Assembly (NCBI GenBank): GCA_034190875.2
Contig: CM067356.1
Coordinates: forward strand, 49,599,693 to 49,663,692
From: Urechis unicinctus
Taxonomy: Eukaryota > Annelida > Polychaeta > Xenopneusta > Urechidae
Reading direction: 5' to 3'
Length of the DNA stretch: 64,000 nt
Part shown: positions 51,041-64,000 of the stretch, piece by piece
Layout: each line of letters opens with the position of its first letter
Position numbering within the stretch: the stretch's first letter is position 1
Notes under the pieces: generated by a model
What the model was told of the DNA's origin: nothing
Databases searched by the model: none
Seen by the model: the letters and a program-made list of their open reading frames with translations, nothing else
Position numbers and translations under genes: made by a program

Positions 51041-51739
51041 GGTGCTGAGACTCGTGGAGATCAGTAACCGTGGATTTTCTCCTCTAGTTAATCATTGTTT
51101 TGGCAATGATAATGTTCTTCAAAACTTATCTCGAGGGCTCAAAAGTTACCCCCACCAGATGCAGCTTAACTTGGTTATGGAAGAGTAGGTTTTTCATTAG
51201 AGTGGAACATGGAATAATTTACATGTCGCAACAAGGGAGCTTGATGTAGCTCTACGGTTTCTCATACATAAATTGAGGAAGTTGACAAGGAGCAGGAAGT
51301 TTTGTATACTACAAATAAGTAATATGATATATGTGCTATTCTTGATGACGCTATATAAAACATTAAGCGCACAGAGTGGAAAGTTAGTCGTCTTTTGATA
51401 TGTGGCTAGCGTTATAACGCTACCTGAGTATACTGACGTACTACCATGTTTTGATATCACTCCATATCAAAACTACAGGATGATCTCAAATATGTGTGGC
51501 GTTGATAGACCGGAAGTTGAAAAAAAAATATTCAATTATTGGGGTGTGTACCGATAAATTGGTGACTGCGTGGTGGTGTTGAATTGCTGTCTTAGAATAA
51601 ATCCCATCGGCCTGATATAGAGTTGGCTGCATGCTCAGTCAAACTTTTATTTGTTCTGTAGTTGGTTGAAACAATACAACCATCGATACCTTCGCTTTCG
51701 CTTGCAACTGCAAAACGCATTGTATAAATGGCAAAAATT
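51041..51739. other. AT-rich sequence, nothing recognised
   Basis: May hold further eroded LINE sequence next to 51040, but I cannot read any. Otherwise unique. Confidence 0.4.
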
Positions 51740-51990
51740 GCTTCACATATCGCACTGATTCGATCACATCATGTACCATGCTATCATATCAAACAACAAC
51801 ATGGTAGTTAGAAATATTTACATCTAAAAACGTGTTTCACGGAAACCCAGTAAAACATGAAATCCTACGCCGTAGTGACAATCTAGTAATCTATAAGTTA
51901 ATTCTACATCTAAAAAAATGCTGCATCACTAATGCTATAGGGGCTGAATTCGATATACCCTGGACAATATTGGCCTATAAAGCAACCAAA
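51740..51990 (+). repeat. old dispersed repeat C, copy 2
   Basis: Partner of 15908-16170 in the same orientation, with CTGCATCACTAATGC and CACTGATTCGATCACATCAT as the best-kept pieces. Diverged and slightly shorter. Confidence 0.7.
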
Positions 51991-54010
51991 TTGCTCTTAT
52001 TTTTACAGAAATGTGCCCCAGGGGAATGATTCCGAATAGTATGCTTGCTATGCGGAAAGTGTCAATATACTACAGTATAATGTGTTTGTTCTCAACTAGC
52101 TTCAAAGGCTACAAATAGAATAATGGTCTCTTTGCTTACTGTTGATTTAATTGATAAGATATTAAAACACATGCAGCATATATAGTTTATTTTTATTTCG
52201 AATATACACATCGTGTGATATATATGAACTCAACGTATTCCATGTCGTTATGTCATAATTGTGTGTCTGGTATATATGTTCTATGACAATGCATATCTAT
52301 GGTACCGCATATAATATGCGTACACCAATTGTGAATACTCGGTGAGAGCCAAGCCTTATGGCCAGCTAGTGTCGGAAATAGTTTGACTACGATGCTCCTA
52401 TTGGCCATGATGGCATATTAAATTCGTCGATTTATAATACATCTACGAAACCCCGAAGAACGCTGCTCTTGCTGTCGGGTTAACACATATGTGCAAGAAT
52501 GAGGTTCGCATCCCCCGATGAGTCGACGCGTTTGATAGTTCATGTATTGCTGTACAAATCATAATTATTGGGTTAATGAGGGAAATGGGCAATATTACAA
52601 TCTTCAATAGTGAATTTATATTTTTACACAAAACTAATGACAGTACTCAAATGATTCAGGATGAACATTTTGTAGTCACAATGCAACACGATTCTGTCAC
52701 AGTGATTTTAATCTTAAACTCACCTCACCGTACCATCATCCCCATTTATGGAGCGTAAAATGAAGTTACACGTCGCCACACGGACAAAGTACATTAACCA
52801 GGTAGGCGACATATCTGAAAACAAGCAACCCTTCACAAATGACGTTTTCATTTATGAAAGCTGACGACAACGTTAAGCGCGTATAATAAATTATTACCGA
52901 TGGGAAAATATATTTATTCATGACGTCAACCGACTCGATTGGGCCCACCAACTAGATTATAGAATCGCTGAACTGGTTCCCAAGAATTAACCCACACACT
53001 TTCCTGATGACTTCTCGCCCATGATCCTGTAATGATTAAAGCTGGGAGACCCAAACGAATTAGCACGTGGTAGACTCTAAAAGAGATTAGAGACGGAAGC
53101 ACCTCACTTGAAACGGAAGCAGTGTTTTTCTCAGCGTTTCACTTTCCGGTCAATAAGAAATCCATATCCCTAAGAAGAACAGTGGCAGTTGTCCTTCCAT
53201 ATTCACTTCACGAAGATACCACATGTCCTACTGTACCCCAAATGTTTTGATAGCTGTAACTGCAGCAACAAATAGTTGTGTTAAGAGTATAGAAAAGAGC
53301 CAGCTTCATCATATAAGGCCAGTTTGATATATGTTAATCAACCCGATTAATTTTATCGGCAACAATGCGCGGCGCCAAATAGACAATTATTTCGCTTGAT
53401 ATATTGTTCGAAGCCACAGATTCCGTAGAATGTGAACCTTGAATTAACCTAATATTCTTCTTAACCGAAGCAGACACTTATCCCATCCCGCCACTAACTC
53501 GTCCACTAATACAGAGGGCTACCAGACATAATGATAAATCGACATTCGTCAGATTCTAGTCCTACGGGTTATTCAACTGGAATCGAACCCCTGTGTCAGG
53601 AAAGTGAGGAGGTAGGTAATAATACTAGCTTGGACCCCTGTAAATGATCGATCGTGGCGGCCGTTTTACACGATTGAAACATGCTAAACAGTTATTCTGG
53701 TGCCCACATAATCATACAATTAGTCTTATTTTAGGGAGAAAAATGTTTGTTTTGTGGCGATAAAGCTAACTATCATTACGACTTGTTGCCGACTTAAGGC
53801 AAAATACAAATATATATATACCTAGTTTTGCGCATTACACAATTTGCAGTACAACACAATCTGAAAAAAAAACTCGTTCCTCAGAGTCATCAGAATGTGA
53901 GCAAGCTTCACATCAATCAAGTGCTGCTTCTTGCATGACGTTGATTTCCGCAGGGTTTTGGAAATGATTTCCAGATACGTATATAGGACCACATACTATG
54001 ATAAATGCAA
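51991..54010. other. AT-rich unique sequence, nothing recognised
   Basis: A B-box-like piece on the minus strand near 53570-53590 (GGGGTTCGATTCC) is not accompanied by an A box or a foldable tRNA. Short frames only. Confidence 0.45.
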
Positions 54011-54086
54011 CGTGATGCAGCTGGTAATTACGCAAACGCGCCGGCATGCATCCACGAATTTGTCGTTCTACATGTATCTAACTCAT
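54011..54086 (+). repeat. old dispersed repeat F, copy 2
   Basis: Partner of 1350-1424 in the same orientation, with GATGCAGCTGGTAAT and CATCCACGAATTTGTCGTTC as matching pieces. Confidence 0.5.
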
Positions 54087-54273
54087 GAATGGCTCTTAAT
54101 GGCTTCGTGAAAGGGTCCCATATATAATTGAGAATAAATGCGGAAGAAAAGCAATTACATAACATGGTCGGAAGAGCTTTTGTTTATTGACTTCCGATTT
54201 TTTAGCCCCGACTGGTGCGCCACACCTTGATGAGGGTAAAACCGAACATTGATCGCGGAGTAAGATCCGGCCA

Positions 54274-54594
54274 ATATATATATATAGAGATAGATATAGA
54301 TATATATATAGAGAGATATATATAGAGAGATATATATATAGATAGAGATATATAGATAGAGAGAGATATAGAGAGAGAGATATATATAGAGAGATAGATA
54401 TATCTATAGAGACTAGAGGGAGAGATCTCTAAACTATAGATAGATCTAGACTCTAGAGAGAGAGATCTATAGATACTCTCTCTCCCTCCCTCTCATAGAT
54501 ATATATATATCTATCATATATATATATATCATATATATATATATATCTATATATATATATATATATATCGACATATATACAAATTAGTCTCATA

Positions 54595-54636
<42 letters not shown>

Positions 54637-54732
54637 CACAAAATGTATATATATATATATATATATATATACATACATATGCATATACATTTATATATAT
54701 ATATATATATATATATGTTTATGTATATAGAT

Positions 54733-54768
<36 letters not shown>

Positions 54769-54879
54769 ATATATATATATATGCATATATTTATAAATAT
54801 ATATACATATATATATATATCTATATGTATACATATATATATATATATTATATATATATATATCCATTTCTCTATATGA

Positions 54880-54912
<33 letters not shown>

Positions 54913-55039
54913 TATATATATGCACACATATATATATATATACATATATATGCATATATATATATAAATATATATGTATATATGTACATATATACATATA
55001 TATAGATCTATATATATATATAAACATATACATATATAA

Positions 55040-55079
<40 letters not shown>

Positions 55080-55083
55080 GAAT
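54274..55083. repeat. TA microsatellite array 7 with GA/TC-rich flank
   Basis: The largest array in the window. The first 200 bases (54274-54473) are rich in GAGATA and AGAGAGAG on the plus strand. They are followed at 54475-54496 by a pyrimidine run, CTCTCTCTCCCTCCCTCTC, so GA-rich and TC-rich tracts face each other and could fold back. From about 54500 it becomes TA with TATG, CATA and TTTA variants. Frames of up to 133 Tyr-Ile codons are products of the repeat. Confidence 0.96.
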
Positions 55084-57554
55084 ATGCGACATTATGCATT
55101 ACATAAGACACACAACGGAGTATTTTTTGTCACGCAAGTCTTGTTTGATAGAAGCGGCTTTAAGCGGTATTCGGAAAATCGGAGCATTGACATATCAAAT
55201 AGTAATTGCCTTTATTCATACACTTCAAAAAGCACAATTTAGAATTACCGATGGAGTCCTCACAAATATCTGTCATGTTATGGTTGGAGATATTGTCACC
55301 CGTGGCGACGAGTGGTCTGCATTGCATATTTTACGCGTGAATACTGTATCATCGAATAACAAATCGAAAACGCCCCCATCCCATTGCGTTACATAAACGT
55401 TAAGCTGTTGCTGGTGTCTTGAATCAAGCAGCACCATTTGTGCAATTCTTAAAGATCATACATTTTACGCAATTCATATCCAATGACCATAACAATCTAT
55501 TAATAGATGACGACGAAGACAGATCAACTCATAACATCATGATGCTATGCAGAGTGAAACAAATGATGTGCATGGCTAGAGGGTCAGATTGTGTAATGGC
55601 TTTGAATATAAATCACAATATTCGGTTAGCTGGTTCGAAATATATGGCCACACGTGTCCTTGAATTATTAATAGCATTATTGGTCGATTTGATAATAGTT
55701 TGTATATTATCGACTATTTTGGAAACCATGCACATGGAAACCCTACATCAATCTACTAGATTTATTTTTGCCCCAGAAGAATTTCAACACAATTAAAGAA
55801 GAGTTTGCAGACAGACCAACTGTCTCTGATATTTGCCGTATTGCCCCTTTCAAGATGTCCCTTCTCGCCATCATTCTGTGTTGTATTTGTGTTGTCATAT
55901 TTGCTAGTATCATTAAACGCAAATGAACCACAATTAGCTACATTGTGAGTGAATCATTCATACTGGCTTAGCAGATATGCTCGATGTGGGTCTAAATACG
56001 CATTGGGGACTGAACTGATAGTTTAATCACACTAATACCCACAACGGCTCCTGCTGCAGTCTAAAAATGAATGAATATAGGCGCTTCAAATGTCTCGACC
56101 AAAAGCAGCTGTCCTGCAGTCGCTTTTGGGGGGATTTTTTTCGGAAAAAGTTCGTTTGTAATTAGACTCATTGTCATACATTCTTTTGCCTTCAGATATT
56201 ATGATGTATGCCATATTCTCGTCCATAGAAATATATGCAACATGGGTATTACGTGAAATTATAGTGGGAAAATAATCATTTTAGACCAATTTTGTTCTTG
56301 GTAAATCACAATCAGCATCACGCGAGTCAATTTAGTTTGGGCGTCTTTACTGGCGCTGCTTATCCGGATATGATAATCACAATTGATTGCTAGGTTGAAA
56401 ACAATAGCCATTTAAAACATTTAGGTGCGACCCATGGGAAAATGTATTATGCCTGGGGTTAATCCGTGTGCAAGTCATGCGTTTAAGGACCTGGAGTGGG
56501 GGTATCAATTGTTATTGCAACAAAATCGTATGACCGTATAGCTTGGTCGAAATATTGCAAGCCTAGAATGATCAATGTAGACACTGAAAAACTGATACTG
56601 TTAAATAGCAAGTGACGTACTACACCATGAAACGATTGCCTGCGGCGTTGATGGTTGATTCAGTTACACATCGACATTTTGAATAGGGATCCAAATAATA
56701 ACATCAGCCGAGGCTTTTCTAGCCGTCGAATGGGTTATCAAACAAGTACTGTAAAATATCTGGCTCTAATTAGTCGGCGCACACACACAGATGAAAATGA
56801 TAATCTTGTGACTTACCTTTTCTTGCCATTGGTGCCTATTCCAGACGCGTTTCTTTCTACGCCTGGGGAATGATGCAAGAAGGTTGCGTCCACCTCACTC
56901 AACGTTCCACATAAGGAGCCACCCCGCCATAATCTTGAAAGGTCGATCCGATTAGTACGCCCTGTAATAAATCAAATCCACTAAACCAGATTCTATATTC
57001 ACATACAATATTACGTTTAGTACCCTCTGTTATTAAGTCCATTAACAATATTTATAAAACACATCATTACCATTGCGGGTTGAGACATTCATCGTGACCA
57101 TTTATATTCATTATCACGCATTCATTTCCAACGAATAATATTTATGAATACCGTTCCTATACAAGTCATTAATAAGTCAGGTTTAAGTTAACAATAGCGA
57201 TGTGATTTGAATCATGAAACAAACTGCTTCAAGGGAATTGAACAATATTTTCCCTTTTCCTTGACTATTTTGATAAGCACCATATTCTTGCAAAACACAT
57301 GAAATGAACAACATCTGTTTAACCTGACTATATTTAGCATATATATGAGGAAACTTTTGTCCACCGGACACAGAGAGGAATATAGGACCGGAATGTAATC
57401 TATGAAACGGTAGTACCATTAATTAAACTACCCGCAACATTATACACCCAAAATACCTACACATACACGCTATGTCAGACTGCTAACATACCTACATTTT
57501 CAGCTTTGGTGTCACTGAGTTAGATAAATATAGCAAACTACTCTTATAGATACT
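55084..57554. other. AT-rich unique sequence, unrecognised frames
   Basis: A 125-codon plus frame at 55419-55796 has a hydrophobic stretch near its end (LELLIALLVDLIIVCILSTI) but no recognised domain, and its first codon is TTG. Similar frames are common in this base composition. Nothing else recognised. Confidence 0.4.
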
Positions 57555-57610
57555 TCATTCCGTTGTAGACGACGAGGTTTGTCCGTTTCACTCATGGTTA
57601 ATGAGCTGAA
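57555..57610 (+). repeat. short old repeat G, copy 2
   Basis: Contains GACGACGAGGTTTGTCCGTT then TCACTCATGGTTAAT, matching 32064-32097. It precedes R1 copy b as copy 1 precedes R1 copy c. Confidence 0.55.
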
Positions 57611-58089
57611 GGAGGCTTGAGGCAGTAAGCGACGTGTGACTCGCAAGATAGCAGTTGCGCTCACATAGTAATCGTGAACCCACTGTTCATTAATGGGCAT
57701 ACGATTGTCTTTAATACTAGATCGATACTTCCAAACAACGCCAACGAAACTATATATTACCATTGAATACCACTTCAAATAATCGTTATAGTTATAGATG
57801 TTACCTCGACCAGGACTGCTCACTGTGGTCTGTGGTCAGTGTTTTGACGACTTCATCTGCGCACCCCATTTATTCGCACGACAAACGAGAAAGAGGCTAA
57901 TTGTCAGGCAGGTACGAGTGGCAATCCATATGTTTCTTGGGGCTAGCATGGACCATTTCGCTATCAATTGAAACATAACGCCGCGGTTTCATTAGCATTA
58001 GCCTAACGTTTTTTAATATGCAATGCGTGGAGCGTGTTATGTTAACCAATAAACGCATTTCGGATTAAAATATATAATGCACGCATCTT
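57611..58089. other. AT-rich sequence upstream of the LINE RT fragment
   Basis: Would be expected to hold more of the LINE reverse transcriptase if the copy were long, but no conserved block is readable in any frame. Confidence 0.4.
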
Positions 58090-58479
58090 TTGCAAAAATT
58101 AAAGATCTTCATCCATCCATTGAATTTAAGGTATTTACAGCTATTTTTTGGCAAACATCAACTCTACTCCAGCAGTGCTGTAGGATATGCAGATAATGCC
58201 ACGTTGTTAGCTCCATCAAGAATGTCACTGAGGATCTTAACGTCAGAATATTCGGATTTCGCCCAAGTGTTTAGTTTACTATTCAACATCTCATATAATT
58301 TAAAAATAAAAACTGTTGGTTATCTCATATGTGTCAAAATTAATAATGAAATAACTAAGGTATCTATGTCTGGGAATTTTCATCCAATGGTTGTCGATTG
58401 TTTTACATTTCATTGCGTTCGGCTATTCGTCACTCTTGGGTCTGCCCCCGTGATCCCGCAACAATTTGTTACACGGTAG
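58090..58479 (+). pseudogene. LINE reverse-transcriptase fragment (catalytic block, YADN)
   Basis: A 129-codon stretch with no stop carries the catalytic region of a non-LTR reverse transcriptase. At residues 28-46 it reads SSAVGYADNATLLAPSRMS, where functional elements have (Y/F)ADD followed by hydrophobic residues and APS. Then comes LRILTSEYSDFAQVFSLLFN (usual 'L..L...C..FA....L.FN..K'), KIKTVGYL, and a later MSGNFHPMV like the 'G..IP.V' block ahead of the thumb. The second catalytic Asp is Asn here (codon AAT at 58195-58197), so the enzyme would be inactive. The first codon is TTG and similarity begins only at about residue 20, so this is a fragment, not a gene. The clade is uncertain: a CR1/L2- or Jockey-like element is most likely. 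Confidence 0.85.
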
Positions 58480-58562
58480 TTTGTGATGATATGTCCATAG
58501 AGACACATCTGCACTGAAGGTTTATGCATTTCTATTACGCTGCCATTACTTCAACAAATATA

Positions 58563-60120
58563 TGTTCCAAAGTATGCGTCCTTACAATACACGGTTTACA
58601 TAAACAGACAAGGAGTTGAATTCGCATGAACCAAACCAGACAGCTTCTCAGGGTATGAACGCATGGACTGTACTGTTGGGTAGTCATTTTCTATAATACA
58701 GACCATCAAATGTCAAACCAAAATGATACACCTTTCTGTAGTAGTCTGGAATTACTAACAAAAGCAGCGAAACGGCGCGGCAAAAGGGTGCAAAAGCAAT
58801 TACCATTAAAATTGAAGGGCGTGGCATGCGACGCCACATTTAAGCGAGCGAGCGCTTCCCTAAAACCAATGCAGTGTTTCCCGCATCCAACATTACCTTT
58901 CGCTCAGCGGTAATTGTATCTGCCCGTTCAATAGCTACTAAAACATAAAATCTGATATTATGCTGTCACATTAAGGGCATATTTCATTTGGTCGTCCGTG
59001 GTGCTACATGAGCCGTGGTAATTCTGTTATGATGGAGCAGTTTTATCTGACAAAACACCTAGTGTGAAAAGTATTGGAATTTACGCGAAATAATGCATCG
59101 GGCTCAGATAAGACGCCCTTATTTCAATTTTCCGTCTTAAATGATTCCGACAATGCTTGACTGCGAATTAACCTCTGATAATTATCTGTATGAGACTGGA
59201 GTCCATGGTTTTAAAGATGCGACGCATTCATTTTGGAAGGAGATAGCAACAGAACGCGCATGTGAATGTTTGTAAACGGAGCTTTTATATGGCATCCATC
59301 CATCATTATCATGTAGTATCACCGTATCGTTATGACACACAGCGGTAACAAAAAGTTGTTCCTGTCGCGTTTGTCAGGTACTATTGTTATTTTTATATTC
59401 TACCCGTTTATACTTAATTGTTCAGATACATCCAAATGCATCATACGCGAGATCATGTTCAAAATTGTGATGGAAAGTTTCAAACAACGGCGAACATTTA
59501 TAAATTCATCATTTATTCGGCAGCAAAATGTCAAGAGTTTATTTCACATTCATAAGTCATAAGTCGATGCAATGCCACATTTCGGACAAAAAAGCAATGT
59601 TTACATGATGAATGTAACAGTAAGTGTGATGGATTTGGTCGCTGAGTTTAACCAATCATCCTCAAATAATATATCCAACGTACAAACATCCGCACTCCCG
59701 CCCCATGCTTTTCTTTGTTTTTTGTAGACAACAGTATGGGCAAACCCGGTTTTTTAATGGATGTAGTATAATTGACTTCCAGATGGAAGCAGCGGATGGG
59801 TACAAGTGCTATGAAAAATTCCTTGATAGCTTGTACACAATGATGTCCAATTGAAAGAGATGACAGCATGAAGCATGTAAATGAGGTTGTGCTAAAGAGG
59901 GAAGAACATGCCTTGATCTTACTATCATAATAGAGACAGATTGGAATACCATGAACAAATGGACCAGTAGACTTTAGCATCCATCGAAATAATTCAAATT
60001 CCCAGCCCCTAGAAGAGTCGCGACCTCAGATGCCATTGATTTGTATCTACAATATGATGTCATCAGCAACATGTTTGTTTCTTTGCTTTCTATGAACGAA
60101 CGCTTTACCTGCTGTATATG
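58563..60120 (+). repeat. large old repeat R1, copy b (parts W, X, Y)
   Basis: W (58563-59025) matches 2716-3170. X (59285-59600) matches 32285-32530. Y (about 59640-60120, best from 59880) matches 3171-3420. About 260 bases between W and X have no visible partner. Part Z is absent; instead a TA array starts 125 bases after Y. The copy starts about 85 bases after the LINE RT fragment, but the other R1 copies have no LINE next to them, so R1 is probably not part of that LINE. Confidence 0.78.
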
Positions 60121-60246
60121 ACAACCAACATTCCCAGAAATCATCCCGACTTTAGTTAGTTGGAACCTTTCCATGGCGGTCAGAATACGGAGGCTGGCGT
60201 TCAAATATATGACCAAAACACTTGCTGAAAAATAATTGCAATAGAG

Positions 60247-60653
<407 letters not shown>

Positions 60654-60870
60654 ACACTGCGGCCAATGACGACATATTACATGTTGATGATACCTCTGAT
60701 ATCTCGTTTTACACAGTATGATAAGTGAATCATCGTGATAGACGAACACAGGTAAAACCTGTAAGTTGAGTAAAATACTATATATGTCCCAAGAAGCATA
60801 GATAAGCTTCATCATTGATATTATTCAGCAGTAGTGCGATGCAGTTTGCATATTGCAACACTTATTATGG

Positions 60871-61258
60871 TCCTGTGCAGTCTTGAAGCCTGTCGTATGT
60901 CGAAAAATTTCGTTCACAATACGGCCCTTTTAAATTGTGAACAAGGAAACTCTTGTTAGCAACTGGCTTAGAGATTTTTGCAGTGTATAAGCAATTATAT
61001 TTGCAATTATCAAATTATCATTACTTATCTGCTCAATGCAGGCAAGTGAGAAATGAGAGTGACTTGACCCTGGCCAAGCATTAGAATCATCTTCATTCGT
61101 TGTTACAATTGACTTAAAACACCTGCGATATTGCATGTGATGGAATAAAACCAAGACGCGCAGCGCAAATGGCAATAAGCCGAGCATATATAGTAATATA
61201 AGTCCCTTTTCACCGTTAAATGGTTCCCGTGCAAAACAAGTGTGTTAGTTGTTCTTAC
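60871..61258 (+). repeat. old dispersed repeat E, copy 2
   Basis: Partner of 48980-49375 in the same orientation. The 3' part (GTTAAATGGTTCCCGTGCAAAA then TGTGTTAGTTGTT) is well kept. Confidence 0.78.
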
Positions 61259-62984
61259 ATTATTGTGTGGGAAGAATATATGCCATTGTTTACCTACTTC
61301 AGATTAAGGCTACACGGCGAATGGGTGGCATTATAGTGTGGCGAGGAAAGTTGTCACTGCTGTCTGAGCTGCTGCAACCATACCCATTTCCATCACGCTT
61401 ATTCCGAGGCAAGCCTGTGCGCATGTGCTGAATTATTCAGAAGTACCCGACTCTCCAAACGAACAGTCCACCTGCGTTTTAAATTGAAATAGTTGCAATT
61501 GCCAGTGGACAGGTTTGGTGAATTCATCATACCCGAGCGTTTAAGTAACTCCCAGTAATGAAATACAGTTATGCAGTATGTTATCTCTTTCTAGACATGT
61601 TCAGCCCGGTCATCTTTATCTTAGTTTCTTAATTTTCCTTTTTGTTTTGGTAACAGCCATATACGCGTCAAAAACCTGTCTTGACAAATGAGACAACGAC
61701 TGTTGCAATATTTAAACACTGACAAATGAAGGGTTTTATTGTTGTGAGTTTGTTAGCTAATAGTTTATATAATATGTATTACCTATATTGGAAGGCACAC
61801 ATTTATCTTTGATCAGCATATGTGTCAATAGTAGGCACTTAAGTTTTCGCGTAAATTTCAATGCAAGGCAATGTTGAAAAGATGCAACGGTCGACTGTAT
61901 TTCAGTCTACACATACTGATCGGTGGGCAGATCAGTATCGGCATTCATGAGCTTAAGTCCCATAGTCTGTAATCCATTGACGACCAGTTCAGCATAAGTA
62001 ACTGGATGTCCGTGATCGTTACGCTTGCAAGACGCAGATAAGCCAAGTTAACTGTTATTTAAAAAGGTGTCCAATATCGATATAGCTATTGTTACCGCAT
62101 TATGCCGTAACAGCTTTTCAGAAAACTTGGCATTCGCAATTCTGCAGCCACGACAACGAGGTACTTGCAGATGCTCGAACTATTACACATCATGTTGCTC
62201 ACATTTCTGCCGAGTAAAAAGAATGTGAATCCCTGTCTGATGAAAAGCAATTGTTTTTATCAAGTCACTGTGATCACAACTGCCATTGTGTCATCACGTT
62301 ATACTAAGCAACGCTGGTAGGCATTTAATCTTTTCATTGATAAAGCTTGGCCCCACAATTACACACATTGCCGTAACGATAATGATACCAAATCTCTGTC
62401 AATATATCGCTGATGACATCTGTTTTCTAACAAAGAATGTTACTTGATGCATCCTGATAATAGCCGGTGCACGTATTTGTTGACAAGTAGCTCAACATAT
62501 AATTAAGGCAACGACTAGCAATAGCCACACACATCAAGACCATTGTTCGCAATATAACAGCAAGGAACTTTATGGGAATCTCTGCCATATTGATATAGCG
62601 TTCTTTTAGTCGGACATATTACTCCTGATATCGGTAATTTATTAACTTCTTCAGCTTGATCATACACTGCAATGCACCCCAAGCGACCAAAATATATCAT
62701 GTTTAAAGCAGTCGGACCATCAACGCTATCACCACGTGTTAATCGGCCCACTTGATATGTGATAAATTGGTTACATTTTGGGATTCAATCATCATTGAAA
62801 TGAGAATAACAGATACTAATACAGTTATTCATGAGCATCGAACACCAATATTCCTTCATTACTTTCGGGGGGCAATGTATAACAGCATTTCACATACCGG
62901 AGATATTTAAAAAGGTATGTCATCAATTTTAGTCGCAACCATACTGTGATTATGCAGTATAACACGGTTGAGTGATTTACATCA
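61259..62984. other. AT-rich sequence with one short D-like piece
   Basis: 61316-61350 (GCGAATGGGTGGCATTATAG then TGTGGCGAGGAA) matches the end of repeat D copy 2 at 6655-6690. The rest shows nothing I recognise. Confidence 0.45.
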
Positions 62985-63360
62985 AGGCTATGCTGAGCTA
63001 TATCAATCGACCGCCTGAAAGCAAATCCACAATAGGAAGCAAATCACAATAACGTATTTGACATAAGGGTGACATAAGGGTGACAAACACCCCACATCAC
63101 AAGGGTTCATTGTCTTTTCTCCCTTTTTGTATTGTGTTGTAGCAGCGACCACAAGAATCAAGTTATAGAAAATTGTTTCATCGATAAAGGGACCAAATGA
63201 ATACAATAATTTCGTCCTGAAGATTAAGCACCCCAGTATCTATTTTCCTCTTATCGTGTTCGCATGAAACACCGTTGCAAAGCAAATATGTTGTTCGAAT
63301 AATAATTGCACATAAACATCCATCGCAGCATCTAACACCCGGTGTCAATATGCAATATTG
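62985..63360 (+). repeat. repeat D, diverged copy 3
   Basis: The start GCTATGCTGAGCTATATCA resembles 5275-5290. The later AATAATTGCACATAAACATC and CATCGCAGCATC resemble 5667-5695, and a GTCAATATGCAATATTGCA piece resembles 5714-5732. A GACATAAGGGT unit is tandemly doubled at 63060-63082. Much weaker than the match between copies 1 and 2. Confidence 0.5.
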
Positions 63361-63439
63361 CACTGGGTCGTAACGTAATGCAAACGGCATTTCGTGTGGT
63401 TTATGTAGCTTTAAAACTCAATTTGTTTAGTCGCACACT

Positions 63440-64000
63440 GTTGGCTATATTGTATGCCTCACGGCATGGTTCCCATCTATCAAAAACCCTGAACACCATC
63501 AAACTAACGTCACATGAGTTATGCAGGCACCCTCCAGCTGACATCACAAGTTAATTTAACTGCTGCCTCTTCGCAATTGCCTTTGGGACGCATGTGCATT
63601 CATTCTTGCACGCGTCTCGTTCATCATAAGATGGTACTAGCTAGTGGTAAGCAATATATTTCATTTCTTGGTTTTTCAAAGTAAATCATTATCAAAAAGA
63701 TTTGAAACAAATATATGCGCACAACTTTTAAGGACATTGTACAATCTGGCTGGACAAAGCAATAATTGTGGTGAGATAGAGCTTAAGATTAAATAGTCAT
63801 CACACTATTCAAATAATAGAGTTGCTAGGCGTACAACCACCTGGTACTGCAGGAGGAAAGGAATGTTGGGCTTTGTCATCGGATTGCTGAACAAATGCAG
63901 CCTCGTGCAAGGACACTAAGTGTTTTTATGGGTTTGCCGCTTGCTGTTACAATCATCCATAATGTTGTCTTTGGTAACCAAAGTTCGGTAGTTGCTTGTA
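63440..64000 (+). repeat. old dispersed repeat B, copy 2
   Basis: Partner of 11771-12290, running to the window end. It contains GAGTTATGCAGGCACCCTCC, ATTCTTGCACGCGTC, TACTAGCTAGTGGTAAGCAA and GTGCAAGGACACTAAGTGTT. It lies directly after repeat D copy 3; in the first block the D and B repeats are separated by the 31-bp satellite. The block is cut off by the window edge. Confidence 0.8.

Noticed and set aside
53560-53640. tRNA or SINE B box on the minus strand (GGGGTTCGATTCC)
   Set aside because: No A box at a suitable distance and no cloverleaf. A single 13-base match is expected by chance.
55419-55796. 125-codon frame with a hydrophobic C-terminal stretch
   Set aside because: It starts at TTG, has no homology I recognise, and hydrophobic stretches are common in AT-rich random translation.

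Overview
The window is eukaryotic, non-coding nuclear DNA from an AT-rich animal genome. The evidence is many long TA microsatellites, two large minisatellite arrays, decayed LINE fragments, SINEs, a tRNA-Asn-derived sequence, and no dense array of long open frames on either strand. The two SINE-like pieces share a core (a TGTGGGTC-type motif, then a TCGTAAGA.GCGAC-type motif). I associate this core with SINEs of molluscs and other lophotrochozoans, so a mollusc-like host is my best guess; it is inference from memory, not a database match. I see no complete host gene, no CRISPR array, no intact transposon, and no LTR element or virus-like fossil that I can defend.

Layout. From 0 to 12.3 kb there is AT-rich sequence with old repeat blocks (F1, R1a, D1, D2, B1). 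This stretch also holds a compound satellite at 7.9-10.96 kb: 31-bp monomers with a 341-bp higher-order unit, a nested SINE, and an inner zone of about 150-bp units. From 12.3 to 17 kb there is unique sequence, the old repeat C1, a TA array, a cluster of TGTGGGGTAT motifs, and one exon-like open frame on the minus strand. From 17 to 25.1 kb the DNA is richer in GC and CpG. It holds a perfect hairpin, an inverted pair of diverged repeats (H1/H2), several unrecognised open frames and, at its end, an RNase H domain fossil of a LINE. From 25.2 to 28.3 kb there is a 25-bp minisatellite with a GC-rich insert. A short open frame at 28.6-28.96 kb looks like a fragment of a conserved animal protein. 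From 28.9 to 64 kb the DNA is AT-rich again, with five more long TA arrays, a second TGTGGGGTAT cluster in inverted orientation, a second SINE, a tRNA-Asn pseudogene, two more LINE reverse-transcriptase fragments, and further copies of the old repeats.

The most unusual large-scale pattern is that several diverged repeats recur in the same orientation and the same order. F, R1, D and B occur at 1.3-12.3 kb and again at 54.0-64 kb, and part of R1 with a flanking piece recurs at 32.0-34.4 kb. This suggests either ancient segmental duplications or a very large, decayed, non-coding repeat family. The genes do not form a pathway here. What can be read is a history of duplication, satellite growth and old retroposon insertion. 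All alignments were made by eye, so boundaries are approximate.
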